From NCBI RefSeq assembly GCF_001704415.2, contig NC_030810.1:101010315-101074314 (forward strand): 64,000 bases of DNA, written 5' to 3'. Position 1 is the first letter of the stretch; each line of letters starts with the position of its first letter. This document shows positions 1 through 10,618 of the stretch, piece by piece. The notes below the pieces were generated by a model that did not search any database, was not told where the DNA came from, and saw nothing but the letters and a program-made list of their open reading frames with translations. This DNA is from Capra hircus. Its lineage: Eukaryota; Chordata; Mammalia; Artiodactyla; Bovidae. The position numbers were made by a program, and so were the translations under genes.

Positions 1-1892
1 GGGATAGATCAAATTTTCTATGTTGATTTTTTAACTTTTACTTTTTCAATTTTGTTTTTTCTACCATCTAAACATTTTCCCAGAACTGCTAATTAGATCG
101 AAGAGTTAGTTGAAATCCTTTACCAGTCCCCAACTTTAGTTGTCCATTTCTTCTTTAACCAAAACCTCTTCATAACACATAGCTACACAGTACTTCTTTC
201 CTTAATACACCTTCTAATGTGAGTGTTCAGGCATTGATCTTAGCAAGTTACATGTTACATTACATGTAATGTTATGTTACATTAATCTTCACTGTGATCT
301 GTTAGGGACTTATTGTCTCCATTTTATAGATGTGGAAAGCAATGGTAAGAAAGATTAAATGACTTGATTAATATCAATTCTGGCAGGGCCAGGATTTAAG
401 CCCATGTAGATCTTGCTCCAAAGCCCGTTTTCTATTTTATCATCCTGCTTTATGGTCAAAGAACTGACCGCTGCCTCTGGTCACTGGTCTGAACTTTAAA
501 AGCGGAAATTTCCATCAGTGGAGGGGGCTGATTTTCTTCTATAGCTGGCCAGTTGTAAAATTGCTATATTTATGTGTGTTTGTGTATGTGTGTAAGTTAG
601 GTTTTAGGTTGTGAAATGTCAAGAGTGCTGAATTTACTGGCTAGATTGTTAGACCTGAAATAAGGAAAGAGGCTTGGCTGGATGATCTCCTGCCTGTTCT
701 GTTTATATAAATGGATAGCATCATTTTCAAGAAGGAAAAACCCTAATGGTTTGGAAGAGGACTGAAAAAGTTTAAAGGGTAAATAAGCTTTTGTCAAATT
801 GACTAAAGGCCAGGTGTGTATTTCCTCACCCTCTTGGGATAGCCATGGAGGGAACCTCCAAGTCAGCTAGCTGCCTAGTGGTTTTTGCTGAGATAGCAGG
901 CTGGGTCAGCATTCTGGGAAGGTAGCTCAGTTTGCTGAGTGACTTTTGTGAGACTCAGCATCTTTCTTGACAAAATTATTGTTATTCCAAACCTTGTACT
1001 TTTCCTAGTTTTAGCCTTTATATACACAGTGGAACAGGAAGGAGAATGTGTAGGTTGATTTACTATGTAACCTTAACTGTACATTTTTTAGTTTGAACTG
1101 GTTACACAAGGCTTTAAGTGAGACAGCACAGAACAGGAAAAGTAGATAGACTCCTAAAAGAGACTAATTGAAGTGATTGGGAGAGAACAAAGGATGTTGG
1201 GTTAGATAATAAAATTTTAGAGATGTTATCTCCTTACTTTTCTTAAAATTGAGTGATAGAAGAAACTAGTGTGTATGAAGATATGATCATTTAATTCCCA
1301 AGGTAATGAAACTTGATATAAGGGAAAATGAAGTTGACTGACTTGAATATATGGGGAGAAATCAGATACCAATGCCAGATAACTATCTTAAGTCAGCCAC
1401 ACTTTTTGAGTCTTTACAAATTAAGGAAGCGTGTTTTGTAAAATTTTTCTTTTAATGAAATTACCAGTTCCAGGAGGTTTAAAAAGGACACAGAAGAGTT
1501 CAAATGGCAGGATTGTTAAAAGTCACTTTATTGTGTTGTATACATGCTTAGTTAGGATGAGGAACTTGGACTCTTTAGCTTTAAAAGCTTTGTTTCCTCT
1601 TCAGCCTCACCTTCCTTCCCGTGTGTTTTCCTAAGGCTGTGTGTGGAGTTCTAGTATAGAGGAAGAGTAGGTCTTCTCACCTGTTACCATTTTTTTCCCC
1701 TGCCTTAAGTTCACACATGCTTTTTCACATTCTGATTTGTAAAAACATAAACAGCTTTTGTGGAACCAAACTGATCCTTTTTCTTTTCTGGTTCACACTT
1801 CGTGACACTGGAGTGGGGGCAGGAGGGTGGAGCTATAAGGTGTTTGGACCCTTCTGGTTTATGGGATTGTCTTTCTCCCTTTTTCCCCTTAG
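1..1892 (+). other. SNX27: SNX27 intron 1 (3' part)
   Basis: Non-coding sequence up to the polypyrimidine tract and AG acceptor at 1891-1892. A MIR-like stretch lies at about 280-430. A 16 bp perfect palindrome (ACATTACATGTAATGT) sits near 254-270 inside a TTACATT-rich patch. No exon, RNA gene or young retroelement was recognised in the rest. Confidence 0.8.
280..430 (+). repeat. MIR-like SINE relic
   Basis: The stretch has the usual MIR core wording: a 'ccattttatagatg(t)gga' block, a loose 'gacttg' block, then 'gccaggatttaagcccatg'. It is highly diverged, as expected for this old tRNA-derived family, so the borders are approximate. Confidence 0.5.
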
Positions 1893-2124
1893 GAACGGCG
1901 TGAATGTTGAGGGGGCGACACACAAGCAGGTGGTGGACCTGATCCGAGCAGGCGAGAAGGAATTGATCTTGACAGTGTTATCGGTGCCTCCTCATGAGGC
2001 AGATAACCTAGATCCCAGTGACGACTCGTTGGGACAGTCATTTTATGATTACACAGAAAAGCAAGCAGTGCCCATATCGGTCCCCACATACAAACATGTG
2101 GAGCAGAATGGTGAGAAATTTGTG
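1893..2124 (+). CDS. SNX27: SNX27 exon 2: end of PDZ domain, linker, start of PX
   Basis: Acceptor AG at 1891-1892 and donor GTGAGT at 2125. The exon starts with the third base of a split valine codon, then encodes residues 105-181 (human numbering), from NGVNVEGATHKQ to QNGEKFV. Residues 105-135 are the last strands and second helix of the PDZ domain; the helix VVDLIRAG lines the groove that takes C-terminal cargo motifs. An acidic, serine-rich linker follows (DNLDPSDDS), and the PX domain begins near Q161. Reading upstream through the acceptor in the same frame gives an artefactual ORF start at 1717, which is intron. Confidence 0.97.
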
Positions 2125-3171
2125 GTGAGTGTCAGCCCAACTCGATCCTCAAACACTTAGCTTTTGTTTCTCCCAATCTTATAATTTATGATATATGTTA
2201 GCGCACTGGGATAAATGACTGCAACCTAGGTCAGTTTGCCTACCAGGAATGTGGGTTTACACATAAGTAAAAGACACTGACCCTGATTTATTGCAGGGGT
2301 CAACTGCGGTAATGAAGAGGAGTCCTATTTCTGCTCAAGTATTTCTAGATGGTTTTAAGTTTCCGTTCGGGCCTATTGTGATCATGTGTACGTTTGTTTT
2401 GCTTGTTCCCTCATTGGTCGTCATATCTCCTCCTGTCTCACTCTGTAGAGCTATAGAGCAAGATTAATTTTAAAATGGGGTATCTTCTAAAGCATTTGGA
2501 TAATACACTTTGTCCATGTTAGAACCTACACCTATACCCCTTCCATGTCTTGTTCTTTTTCATTTTCTTTGGAGATATCTGTGTGAATGGTTAATTCAGG
2601 TTTTCGCCAAGGTCCTCGTTATATTCTGAATGCAATGCACATGGGCTACTTTTTACATTTCCAATTTCTGCTGTTGTAGATACGCAGGAAAGCCCATCTT
2701 GAATTTGGATGATATGTGCCAGCCCCTTTCTTAAATGCCTTTGTTTGTTCTTCAAAACCTAATTGCAGTGATCGCCCAATCTGCTTAATTTTTCCCTTGG
2801 TTGCAGTATTCTTTATTTACCTTTGATTAGTCTGGGAGTAATGGTACAATGAGAAATTCACTAATCTTTGTGAAAAATACAGTATGTTCTGTTAGGTATT
2901 GGCAAACAGACTACATGTATTTAAAGCTCTTTAAAGTTGCAGTCTCTGAAACAAATTTGTCCTTTGTATAGGAATGAGCTACTAGAATTTTATGTAGATT
3001 TTATGTCAGTCTGGTGTATGTATTCTCAGAGCCATACACACAAAATTTAGAGTTTTGTTTTATAGAGGTGCTATACCTTTTGTCTTTAACCATTTTAAAA
3101 ATTGAAGTATAGTTAATTTACAATGTTGTGTTAATTTCAGGTGTGATTCAATGATACATATACATATATAT

Positions 3172-3248
3172 CAGGTTGGCCAAAAGTTCATTCTGGTTTT
3201 TCTGTGACATTTTATGGAAAAACTCAAATGAACTTTTTGACCGACCCT
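3172..3248. mobile_element. Short mariner-type palindromic element (MITE-like)
   Basis: The stretch opens with CAGGTTGGCCAAAAGTTCAT and closes with the near reverse complement (AAATGAACTTTTTGACCGACCC), so about 77 bp consist almost only of two terminal inverted repeats. TA dinucleotides lie close to both ends, as for Tc1/mariner elements. It matches the TIR type of ruminant mariners. It carries no coding sequence. Confidence 0.75.
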
Positions 3249-3603
3249 CTATCTATTCTTTGTCAGATTCTTTTCCATTATAGGCTATTAAAAGATAACT
3301 GAATCTGGTTCCCTGTGCTATATAGTAGGTCCTTGTTTATTGTATATACATTAGTGTATATATGTTAATCCCAAACTCCTGGTTTATCTCTGTCCCACCC
3401 CCACCCCGTGCCATCACACTATCCCCTTTGGTAACCATTAAGTTTTCTGTGTCTGTGAGCCTGTTTCTGTTTGTAAATAAATTCATTTGTATCATTTTTT
3501 CAAATTTCCACATATAAGTGGTATCATATATTTGTCTTTTTCTGTCTGACTTACTTCGTTTAGTATGATAATCTGTGGGTCCATCCATGCGTGCTGCGTG
3601 CTA

Positions 3604-3814
3604 AATTGGTTCAGTCGTGTCTGACTCTTTGTGATTCTATGGACTGTAGCCTGCCAGGCTCCTCTGTCCATGGGATTTCCCAGGCAAGGACACTGGAGTG
3701 GGTTGCCATGCCCTCCTCCAGGGGATCTTCCTGACCCCAGGATTGAACCTCCTTCTCTTCTGTCTCCTGCATTGACAGGCAGGGTTTTTACCACTAGTGC
3801 TGCCTGGGAAGCCC
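3604..3814 (-). mobile_element. Bov-A2/Bov-tA SINE, antisense
   Basis: The + strand reads the reverse complement of a Bov SINE, from 'tcagtcgtgtctgactct' through 'ggatcttcctgacccc' to 'cctgggaagccc'. It is inserted into the antisense L1. Confidence 0.9.
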
Positions 3815-4311
3815 TAATAGCATTATTTCACTCTTTTCATGGCTGAATAATATTCCATTCTATAAATGTTCTATGTCTTTTTTATCCATTCGTCAGTGGA
3901 TATTTAGGTTGCTTCTGTGTCTTGGCCGTTGTGAATAGTGCTGCTGTGAACATTGATATGCATGTATCTTTTCAAATTAGAGTTTTCTCCAGATATATGC
4001 CCAGGTGTGAGATTGCTGAGTCCTGTAATAACTCTATTTTTCATTTTTTAAGAAACCTCCATACTGTTTTCCATAGTGGCTGCACCAATTTACATTCCCA
4101 CCAATGGTGTAGGAAGGTTTCTTTTTCTCTACACCCTCTCCAGCATTTATTATTTCATTGTTAGTGTATAGAAATGCAACAGATTTCTGTGTGTTAATTT
4201 TGTATCCAGAAACTTTACCTAATTCATTGATGAGCTCTAGTAGTTGTTTGGTAGCATCTTTAGGATTTTCTGTGTATAGCATCATGTCATCTGCAAACTG
4301 TGACAGTTCTA

Positions 4312-5589
4312 TTAAGTTGATGAAACAGTAATTGCAGTTATGCATTGTTGAACTTTACTGCTTGAGATTGGAATACATTCTTAAAGAAATGTGGTCATGT
4401 TGTCCATCATGTTAATGTGCATTTCTTGCTGTGTGTTTTTTTTCTGATGACTTATTATTAGCTGTGTATTTTATATTTATTTCAGACTATAGAAATGATG
4501 TTAGACAAAAAGCAAATTCAAGCGATTTTCTTATTTGAGTTCAAAATGGGTCATAAGGCAGCAGAGACAACTTGTAACATCAACAACACATTTGGCCCAG
4601 AAACTGCTAATAAACTTTCAGTGCAGTGTTGCTTCAACAAGTCTTCACAGGGGACGAGAGCCTTGAAGATGAGGAGTGTATTGGCTGGCCACTGGAAGTC
4701 GACAGTGACCAACTGAAAGTAACATCAGAGCTGATCCTCTTACAACTACATGAGAAGTTGCTGAAGAACTCAACATTGAGCATTCCATAGTTAGCCAGCA
4801 TTTGAAGCAAATTGAAAAGGTGAAGAAGTTCAATAAATGGGTACCTCATGGGCTGATTGAAAATCAAAACACTCATTTTGAAGTATCGGCTTCTCTTATT
4901 CTACGCAACAACAGTGAACCATTTCTCAATCGAATTGTGACTTGAGATGAAAAATGGATTTCCTATGACTGTAGGTGACAACCAGCTCTGTAGTTGGATT
5001 GCGAAGAGGCTCCAAAGTGCTTCCCAAAGCCAGACTTGCACCAAAAAAGGGTCATGGTCACTGTTTGGTGGTCTGCTGCCCGTCTGATCCACTGCAACTT
5101 TCTGAATCCCAGTGAAACCATTACATCTGTAAAGTCTGCTCAACAGATCAATGAGATGCACCGACAACTGCAGTGCCAACAGCTGGTGTTGGTCAAAAGA
5201 AAGGGCCCAGTTCTCCTCCATGACAGTGCCTGACTGCCCATTGCACAACCAACACTTCAGAAGTTGAGCAAGTTGGGCTAGGAAGTTTTGCCTCATCCAC
5301 CATGTTCACCTGACCTCTCGACAACCGACTGCTGCTCCTTCAAGCATCTCAACAACTGTTTTGCAGAAAATGCTTCCACAACCAGCAGGAGGCAGAAAAT
5401 GCTTTTCGAGAGTTTGTTGAACTGGGAGGAATGGATTTTTACATTACAGGAATAAACAAACATTTCTCATTGGCAAAAATGTGTTGCTTGTAATGGTTTT
5501 TGTTTTGATTAATAAAGATATGTTTGAGCCTAGTTATAATGCTGTAAAATTCACAGTTCGAAACCTCAGTTATGTTTGCACCAACCTAA
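4312..5589 (+). mobile_element. Nearly full-length mariner DNA transposon (Hsmar1/SETMAR-like type), inactive
   Basis: Length is 1278 bp, close to the usual ~1.29 kb. The left end TTAAGTTGATGAAACAGTAA is a mutated form of the inverted complement of the right end (TTTGCACCAACCTAA), and TA flanks both sides (4310-4311 and 5590-5591). Transposase pieces read on the + strand: MMLDKKQIQAIFLFEFKMGH from 4495, GEAPKCFPKPDLHQKRVMVT-like sequence near 5000-5060, and HDSA near 5220 where the family has HDNA. Frameshifts and stops break the frame throughout. It sits inside an antisense L1 and was itself hit at its right edge by a BovB. Confidence 0.9.
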
Positions 5590-5595
5590 TACTTC

Positions 5596-6857
5596 CTAAT
5601 ATGCTAGCAAAGTAAGGCTCAAAATTCTTCAAGCCAGGCTTCAACAGTACGTGAACCATGGACTTCCAGGTGTTCAAGCTGGATTTAGAGAAGGCAGAGG
5701 AACCAGAGATCAAATTGTCAACATCCATTGGATCATCAAAAAAACAACAGAGTTCCAGAAAAACATCTATTTCTGCTTCATTGACTACACCAAAGCCTTT
5801 CACTGTGTGGATCACAACAAACTGTGGAAAATTCTTCAAGAAATGGGGATAGCAGACCTCCATACCTGCCGCCTGAGAAATCTGTATGCAGGTCAAGAAG
5901 CAACAGTTAGAACTGGACATAGAACAATAGACTGGTTCCAAATCGGGAAAGGAATATATCAAAGCTGTATATTGTCACCCTGCTTATTTAACTTATATGC
6001 AGAGTACATCATGAGAAATGCTGGGCTGAATGAAGCACAAGCTGGAGTCAAGATTGCTGGGAGAAATATCAATAACCTCAGATATGCAGATGACACCACC
6101 CTTATGGCAGAAAACAAAGAAGAACTAAAGAGCCTCTTGATAAAAATGAAAGAGGAGAGTGAAAAAGTTGGCTTAAAACTCACCATTCAGAAAACTAAGA
6201 TCATGGCATCCAGTCCCATCACTTTATGGCAAATAGACGGGGAAACAATGGAAACAGTGACAGACTTTAATTTGGGGGGCTCCAAAATCACTGCAGATGG
6301 TGATTGCAGCCATGAAATTAAAAGATGCTTGCTCCTTGGAAGAAAAGCTATGACCAACCTAGACAGCCTATTAAAAAGCAGAGATATTACTTTACCAACA
6401 AAGGTCTGTCTAGTCAAAGCTATGGTTTTTCCTGTACTCATGTATGGATGTGAGAGTTGGACTATAAAGAAAGCTGAGTGCTGAAGAATTGATACTTTTG
6501 AACTGTGGTGTTGGAGTAGACTCTTGAGATTCCCTTGGACTGCAAGGAAATCAAACCAGTCAATCATAAAGGAAGTTAGTCCTGTATATTCATTGGAAGG
6601 ACTGATGCTAAAGCTGAAACTCCAATCCTTTGGCCACCTGATGTGAAGAACTGATTCATTGGAAAAGACCCTGGTGCTGGGAAAGATTGAAGGCAGGAGG
6701 AGAAGGGGGCAACAGAGGATGAGATGGTTAGATGGCATCACTGACTCAATGAACATGAGTTTGAAAAAGCTCCAGGAGTTGGTGATGGACAGGGAAGTCT
6801 GGCGTGCTGCAGTCTGTGGGGTCGCTAAGAGTCAGAAATGACTGAGTGAGTGAACTG
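5596..6857 (+). mobile_element. 5'-truncated BovB (RTE) LINE, reverse transcriptase part
   Basis: An open frame from 5651 to 6484 encodes 277 residues of the BovB reverse transcriptase, with FIDYTKAFHCVDHNKLWKIL (RT motif A region) and NNLRYADDTTLMAE (the YADD catalytic box). The C-terminal piece DITLPTKVCLVKAMVFPVLM follows. The 3' end (…gactgagtgagtgaactg) abuts an 8 bp target-site duplication AATACTTC, present at 5588-5595 and 6858-6865. The endonuclease half is missing. Confidence 0.93.
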
Positions 6858-6865
6858 AATACTTC

Positions 6866-7682
6866 TTCTCCAGTTTGGATTCCTTTTATTTCTTTTTGTG
6901 TCTGATTTGCTTTTGGCTAGGGCTTCTAAAACTGTTGAATAAAAGTGACAAGAGTAGGTATCCTTGTCTTATTCCTGATCTTATGGGAAATGCTTTCTTT
7001 CAGCCTTTCACTGTTGAGTATGATGTTAGCTGTGGATTTGTGATACATGGCTTTTATTATGTAGAAGTATGTTCTGTCTGTGCCCACTTTCTGAAGAGTT
7101 TTTATCATAAACGGGTGTTGAATTTTATCAGAAGCTTTTTCTGTGGTTTTTATTATTCAGTTTGTTAATGTGGTGTATCACATTGATTGATTTGTGAGTA
7201 TTGAAAATCCTTGCATCCCTGGAATGAATCCCACTTGGTCATGGCTTTTGATCCTTTCCATGTATTGTTGGAGTCGGTTTGCTAGTATTTTTTTGAGGAT
7301 TTTTATATCTGCCTGTAATTTTGTGTGTGTGTGATATCTTCTTTTGGTTTTGGTATCAGGGTGATGATGGCCTCATAGAGTGAGTTCAGATGTGTTCCTT
7401 CCCCTGCAATTTTTTAGAATGGTTTCAGAAGGATAGCTGTTAACTCCTCTCTAAATGTTTGGTAGAATTCACTGTCTAAGCCGTCTGGTCTTGGACTTTT
7501 GTTTGTTGAGAGTTTTTAAATTCCTAATTTAATTTCAGTACTAGTAATTGGTCTGTTCATATTTTCTATTTCTTCCCTGTTCAGTTTTGGGAGATTATAC
7601 TAGTCTAAGAATTTGTCCATTTCTTCTAGGTTGTCCATTTTATGGGCACATAGTTGCTTGTAGTAGTCTCTTGGGATCCTTT
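6866..7682 (-). mobile_element. L1 LINE, antisense (right half of the interrupted copy)
   Basis: The minus strand continues L1 ORF2 upstream of the mariner/BovB insertions, for example MIKTLQKVGTDRTYFYIIKAMYHKSTANIILN at 7108-6926 and a QVGFIPGMQ-like area near 7250. Sequence at 6866 joins that at 4311 in the expected L1 order. Similarity fades at about 7682. Confidence 0.85.
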
Positions 7683-7837
7683 GTAGAGGCACTTTCAATT
7701 GTAAGACACGTAAGAAGTAGAAATCAAGGTCAGGTTCTAAAAATGGATCACAGTGAATGCTGGCACCTTTGGGGAATTGCCTAAGACTTTGAGAACCTCT
7801 GTAGACTTAGAAAAGGAATGAAACTACTAATTGTTCT
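7683..7837. other. Intron 2 sequence without recognised content
   Basis: A short stretch between two LINE copies; no exon, repeat family or RNA gene was recognised. Confidence 0.5.
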
Positions 7838-8092
7838 TTTTAAAAAATAAACTTCATTAAGCATAATATATTTGCATTAACATTCATCACTGTTAAATGT
7901 CCAGTTTCGTGAGTTTTAATTAATGTACATAGTTTTATAATCACCACAGTCAATATAGAACATTTTCATTGTCCCAGAAAGTTGCCTCACACCCCTTTGC
8001 AGTCATCTTCACTCCCTCCCACTGCTTTTATCAACCACTGATCACCTTTCTGTCACTGTATTTTGTCTTTTCTTGAATGTAAACTAAATGAA
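7838..8092 (-). mobile_element. Old L1 (L1M-type) fragment, antisense, left part
   Basis: AT-rich wording typical of antisense ancient L1 3' ends ('cacagtcaatatagaacattttcattg', 'accactgatcacctttctgtc'). It is continued at 10619 after a BovB insertion; the sequences on both sides share TAAATGAA. Confidence 0.75.
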
Positions 8093-10618
8093 TAAGCAGG
8101 GTGACAATACACAGCCTTGACATACTCCTTTTCCTATTTGGAACCAGTCTGTTGTTCCATGTCCACTTCTAACTGTTGCTTCCTGACCTGTATACAGGTT
8201 TCTCAAGAGGCAGGTCAGGTGGTCTGGCATTCCCATCTCTTTCAGAATTTTCCACAGTTTATTGTGATCCACACAGTCAAAGGCTTTGACCTAGTCAATA
8301 AAGCAGAAATAGATGTTTTTCTGGAACTCTCTTGCTTTTTCGATGATCCAGCAGATGTTGGCAATTTGATCTCTGGTTCCTCTGCCTTTTCTAAAACCAT
8401 CTTGAACATCTGGAAGTTCATGGTTCACATATTGTTGAAGCCTGGCTTGGAGAATTTTGAGCATTGCTTTACTACGCGTGAGATGAGTGCAATTGTGCGG
8501 TAGTTTGAGCATTCTTTGGCATTGCCTTTCTTTGGGATTGAGATGAAAACTGACCTTTTCCAGTCCTGTGGCCACTGCTGAGTTTTCCAAATTTGCTGAC
8601 TTATTGAGTGCAGCATTTTCACAGCATCATCTTTCAGGATTTGAAATAGCTCAACTAGAATTCCATCGCCTCCACTAGCTTTGTTCTTAGTGATGCTTCC
8701 TAAGGCCCACCTGACTTCACATTCCAGGATGTCTGGCTCTAGGTGAGTGTGAGTGATCACACCTTCCAGATTATCTGGGTTGTGAGGATCTCTTTTGTAC
8801 TGTTCTTCTGTGTATTCTTGCCACCTCTTCTTAATATCTTCTGCTTCTGTTAGGTCCATACCATTTCTGTCCTTTATCGAGCCCATCTTTGCATGAAATG
8901 TTCCCTTGGTGTCCCTTATTTTCTTGAAGAGATCGCTAGTCTTTCCCATTCTATTGTTTCCTCTATTTCTTTGCATTGATCCCCGAGAAAGGCTTTCTTA
9001 TCTCTCCTTGCTATTCCTTGGAACTCTGCATTCAGATGCTTATATCCTTCCTTTTCTCCTTTGCTGTTCGCTACTCTTCTTTTCACAGCTATTTGTAAGG
9101 CCTCCCCAGACAGCCACTTTGCTGTTTTGCTTTTCTTTTTCTTGGGGATGGTCTTACTCCCTGTCTCCTGTACAAGGTCATGAACCTCTGTCCATAGTTC
9201 ATCAGGCTCTTTGTCTATCAGATCTAGTCTGTTAAATCTTTTTATCACTTCCACTGTATAGTCATAAGGAATTTGATTTAGGTCATACCTGAATGGCCTA
9301 GTGGTTTTCCCCACTTTCTTCAATTTAAGTCTGAATTTGGCAATAAGGAGTTCATGATCTGAGCCACAGACAGCTCCTGGTCTTGTTTTTGCTGACTGTA
9401 TAGAACTTCTCCATCTTTGGCTGCAAAGGGTATAATCAGTCTGATTTCAGTGTTGACCATCTGGTGATGTCCATGTGTAGAGTCTTATGCTGTGTGGTTG
9501 GAAGAGGGTGTTGGCTATGATCAGTGCGTTCTCTTGGCAGAACTCTGTTAGCCTTTGCCCTGCTTCATTCTGTACCCCAAGCCCAGATTTGCCTGTTACT
9601 CCAGGTATTTCTTGACTTCCTACTTTTGCATTCCAGTCCCTATAATGAAAAAGACATCTTTTTTGGGTGTTAGTTCTAGCAGGTCTTGTAGGTCTTCATA
9701 GAACCATTCAACTTCAGCTTCTTCAGCGTTACTGGTCGGGACATAGACTTGGATTACCGTGATATGCAGAGTACATCATGAGAAACACTGGGCTGGAGGA
9801 AGCACAAGCTGGAATCAAGATTGCCAGGAGAAATATCAATAACCTCAGATATGCAGATGACACCACCCTTATGGCAGAAAGTGAAGAACTAAAGAGCCTT
9901 TTGATGAAAGTGAAAGAAGAGAGTGAAAGAGTTGCCTTAAAGCTCAGCATTCAGAAAACTGAGATCATGGCATCTGGGTCCATCACTTCATGGCAAATAG
10001 ATGGGGAAACTGTGGAAATAGTGGCTGACTATATTTTTCTGGGCTCCAAAATCACTGCAGATTGCAGCCATGAAATTAAAAGACGCTTATTACTTGGAAG
10101 GAAAGTTATGACTGACTAGACAGCATATTAAAAAGCAGAGACATTACTTTGCCAACAAAATTCTGTCTATTCAAGGCTGTGGTTTTTCCAGTAGTCATGT
10201 ATGGATGTGAGAGTTGGACTATAAATAAAGCTGAGTGCAGAATTGATGCTTTTGAACTGTGGTGTTGGAGTAGACTCTTGAGAGTCCCTTGGACTGCAAG
10301 GAGATCCAGCCATCCTAAAGGAGATTAATCCTGGGTGTTCATTGGAGGGACTAATGTTAAAGCTGAAACTCCAGTACTTTGGCCACCTGATGCAAAGAGC
10401 TGACTCAACTGCAAAAACCTGATGCTGGGAAAGATTGAGGGCAGGAGGAGAAGGGGACAACAGAGGATGAGATGGTTGGATGGCATCACCGACACAGTGG
10501 ATGTAGGTTTGGGTAGACTCTGGGAGTTGGTGAAGGCCAGGAAGGCCTGGCGTCCTGCGGTTCATGGATCGCAAAGAGTCAGACACGACTGAGCGACTAA
10601 ACTGAACCGAACTGAAAA
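8093..10618. mobile_element. BovB LINE with internal inversion (5' half minus, 3' half plus)
   Basis: From 9764 back to 8093 the minus strand reads BovB endonuclease-to-RT sequence: AKWLSGEALQIAVKRR near 9120, NKASGGDGI near 8680, GFRKGRGTRDQIANICWI near 8370, and FQIGKGVCQGCVLSPCLF at the left edge. From 9765 to 10618 the + strand continues with the next part of the same element: EYIMRNTGLEEAQAGIKI, NNLRYADDTTLMAE, then the 3' tail. The two parts abut within about 10 nt of consensus. An 8 bp direct repeat TAAATGAA flanks the whole (8085-8092, 10619-10626), so this is one insertion with an inverted 5' segment. Confidence 0.9.

Larger units (their letters stand above)
3093..4311 (-). mobile_element. 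L1 LINE, 3' part, antisense (left half of an interrupted copy)
   Basis: The minus strand reads L1 ORF2 C-terminal sequence (ADDMMLYTENPKDATKQLL and VSGYKINTQKS near 4330-4180). It then runs into the typical cattle L1 3' end down to about 3093 (minus-strand relative of 'attgaagtatagttgatttacaatg'). The element is cut at 4311 by a mariner and a BovB and resumes at 6866. Many stops make it a dead copy. A Bov SINE and a small mariner-type palindrome are inserted within it. Confidence 0.85.

Noticed and set aside
1717..1892. N-terminal extension of the exon 2 ORF upstream of 1893
   Set aside because: This part is intron: a polypyrimidine tract and AG acceptor precede the PDZ sequence, and the extension is not SNX27.
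5651..6484. 277-residue ORF as a host gene
   Set aside because: It is BovB reverse transcriptase (YADD box) in a 5'-truncated element with target-site duplications, not a host gene.
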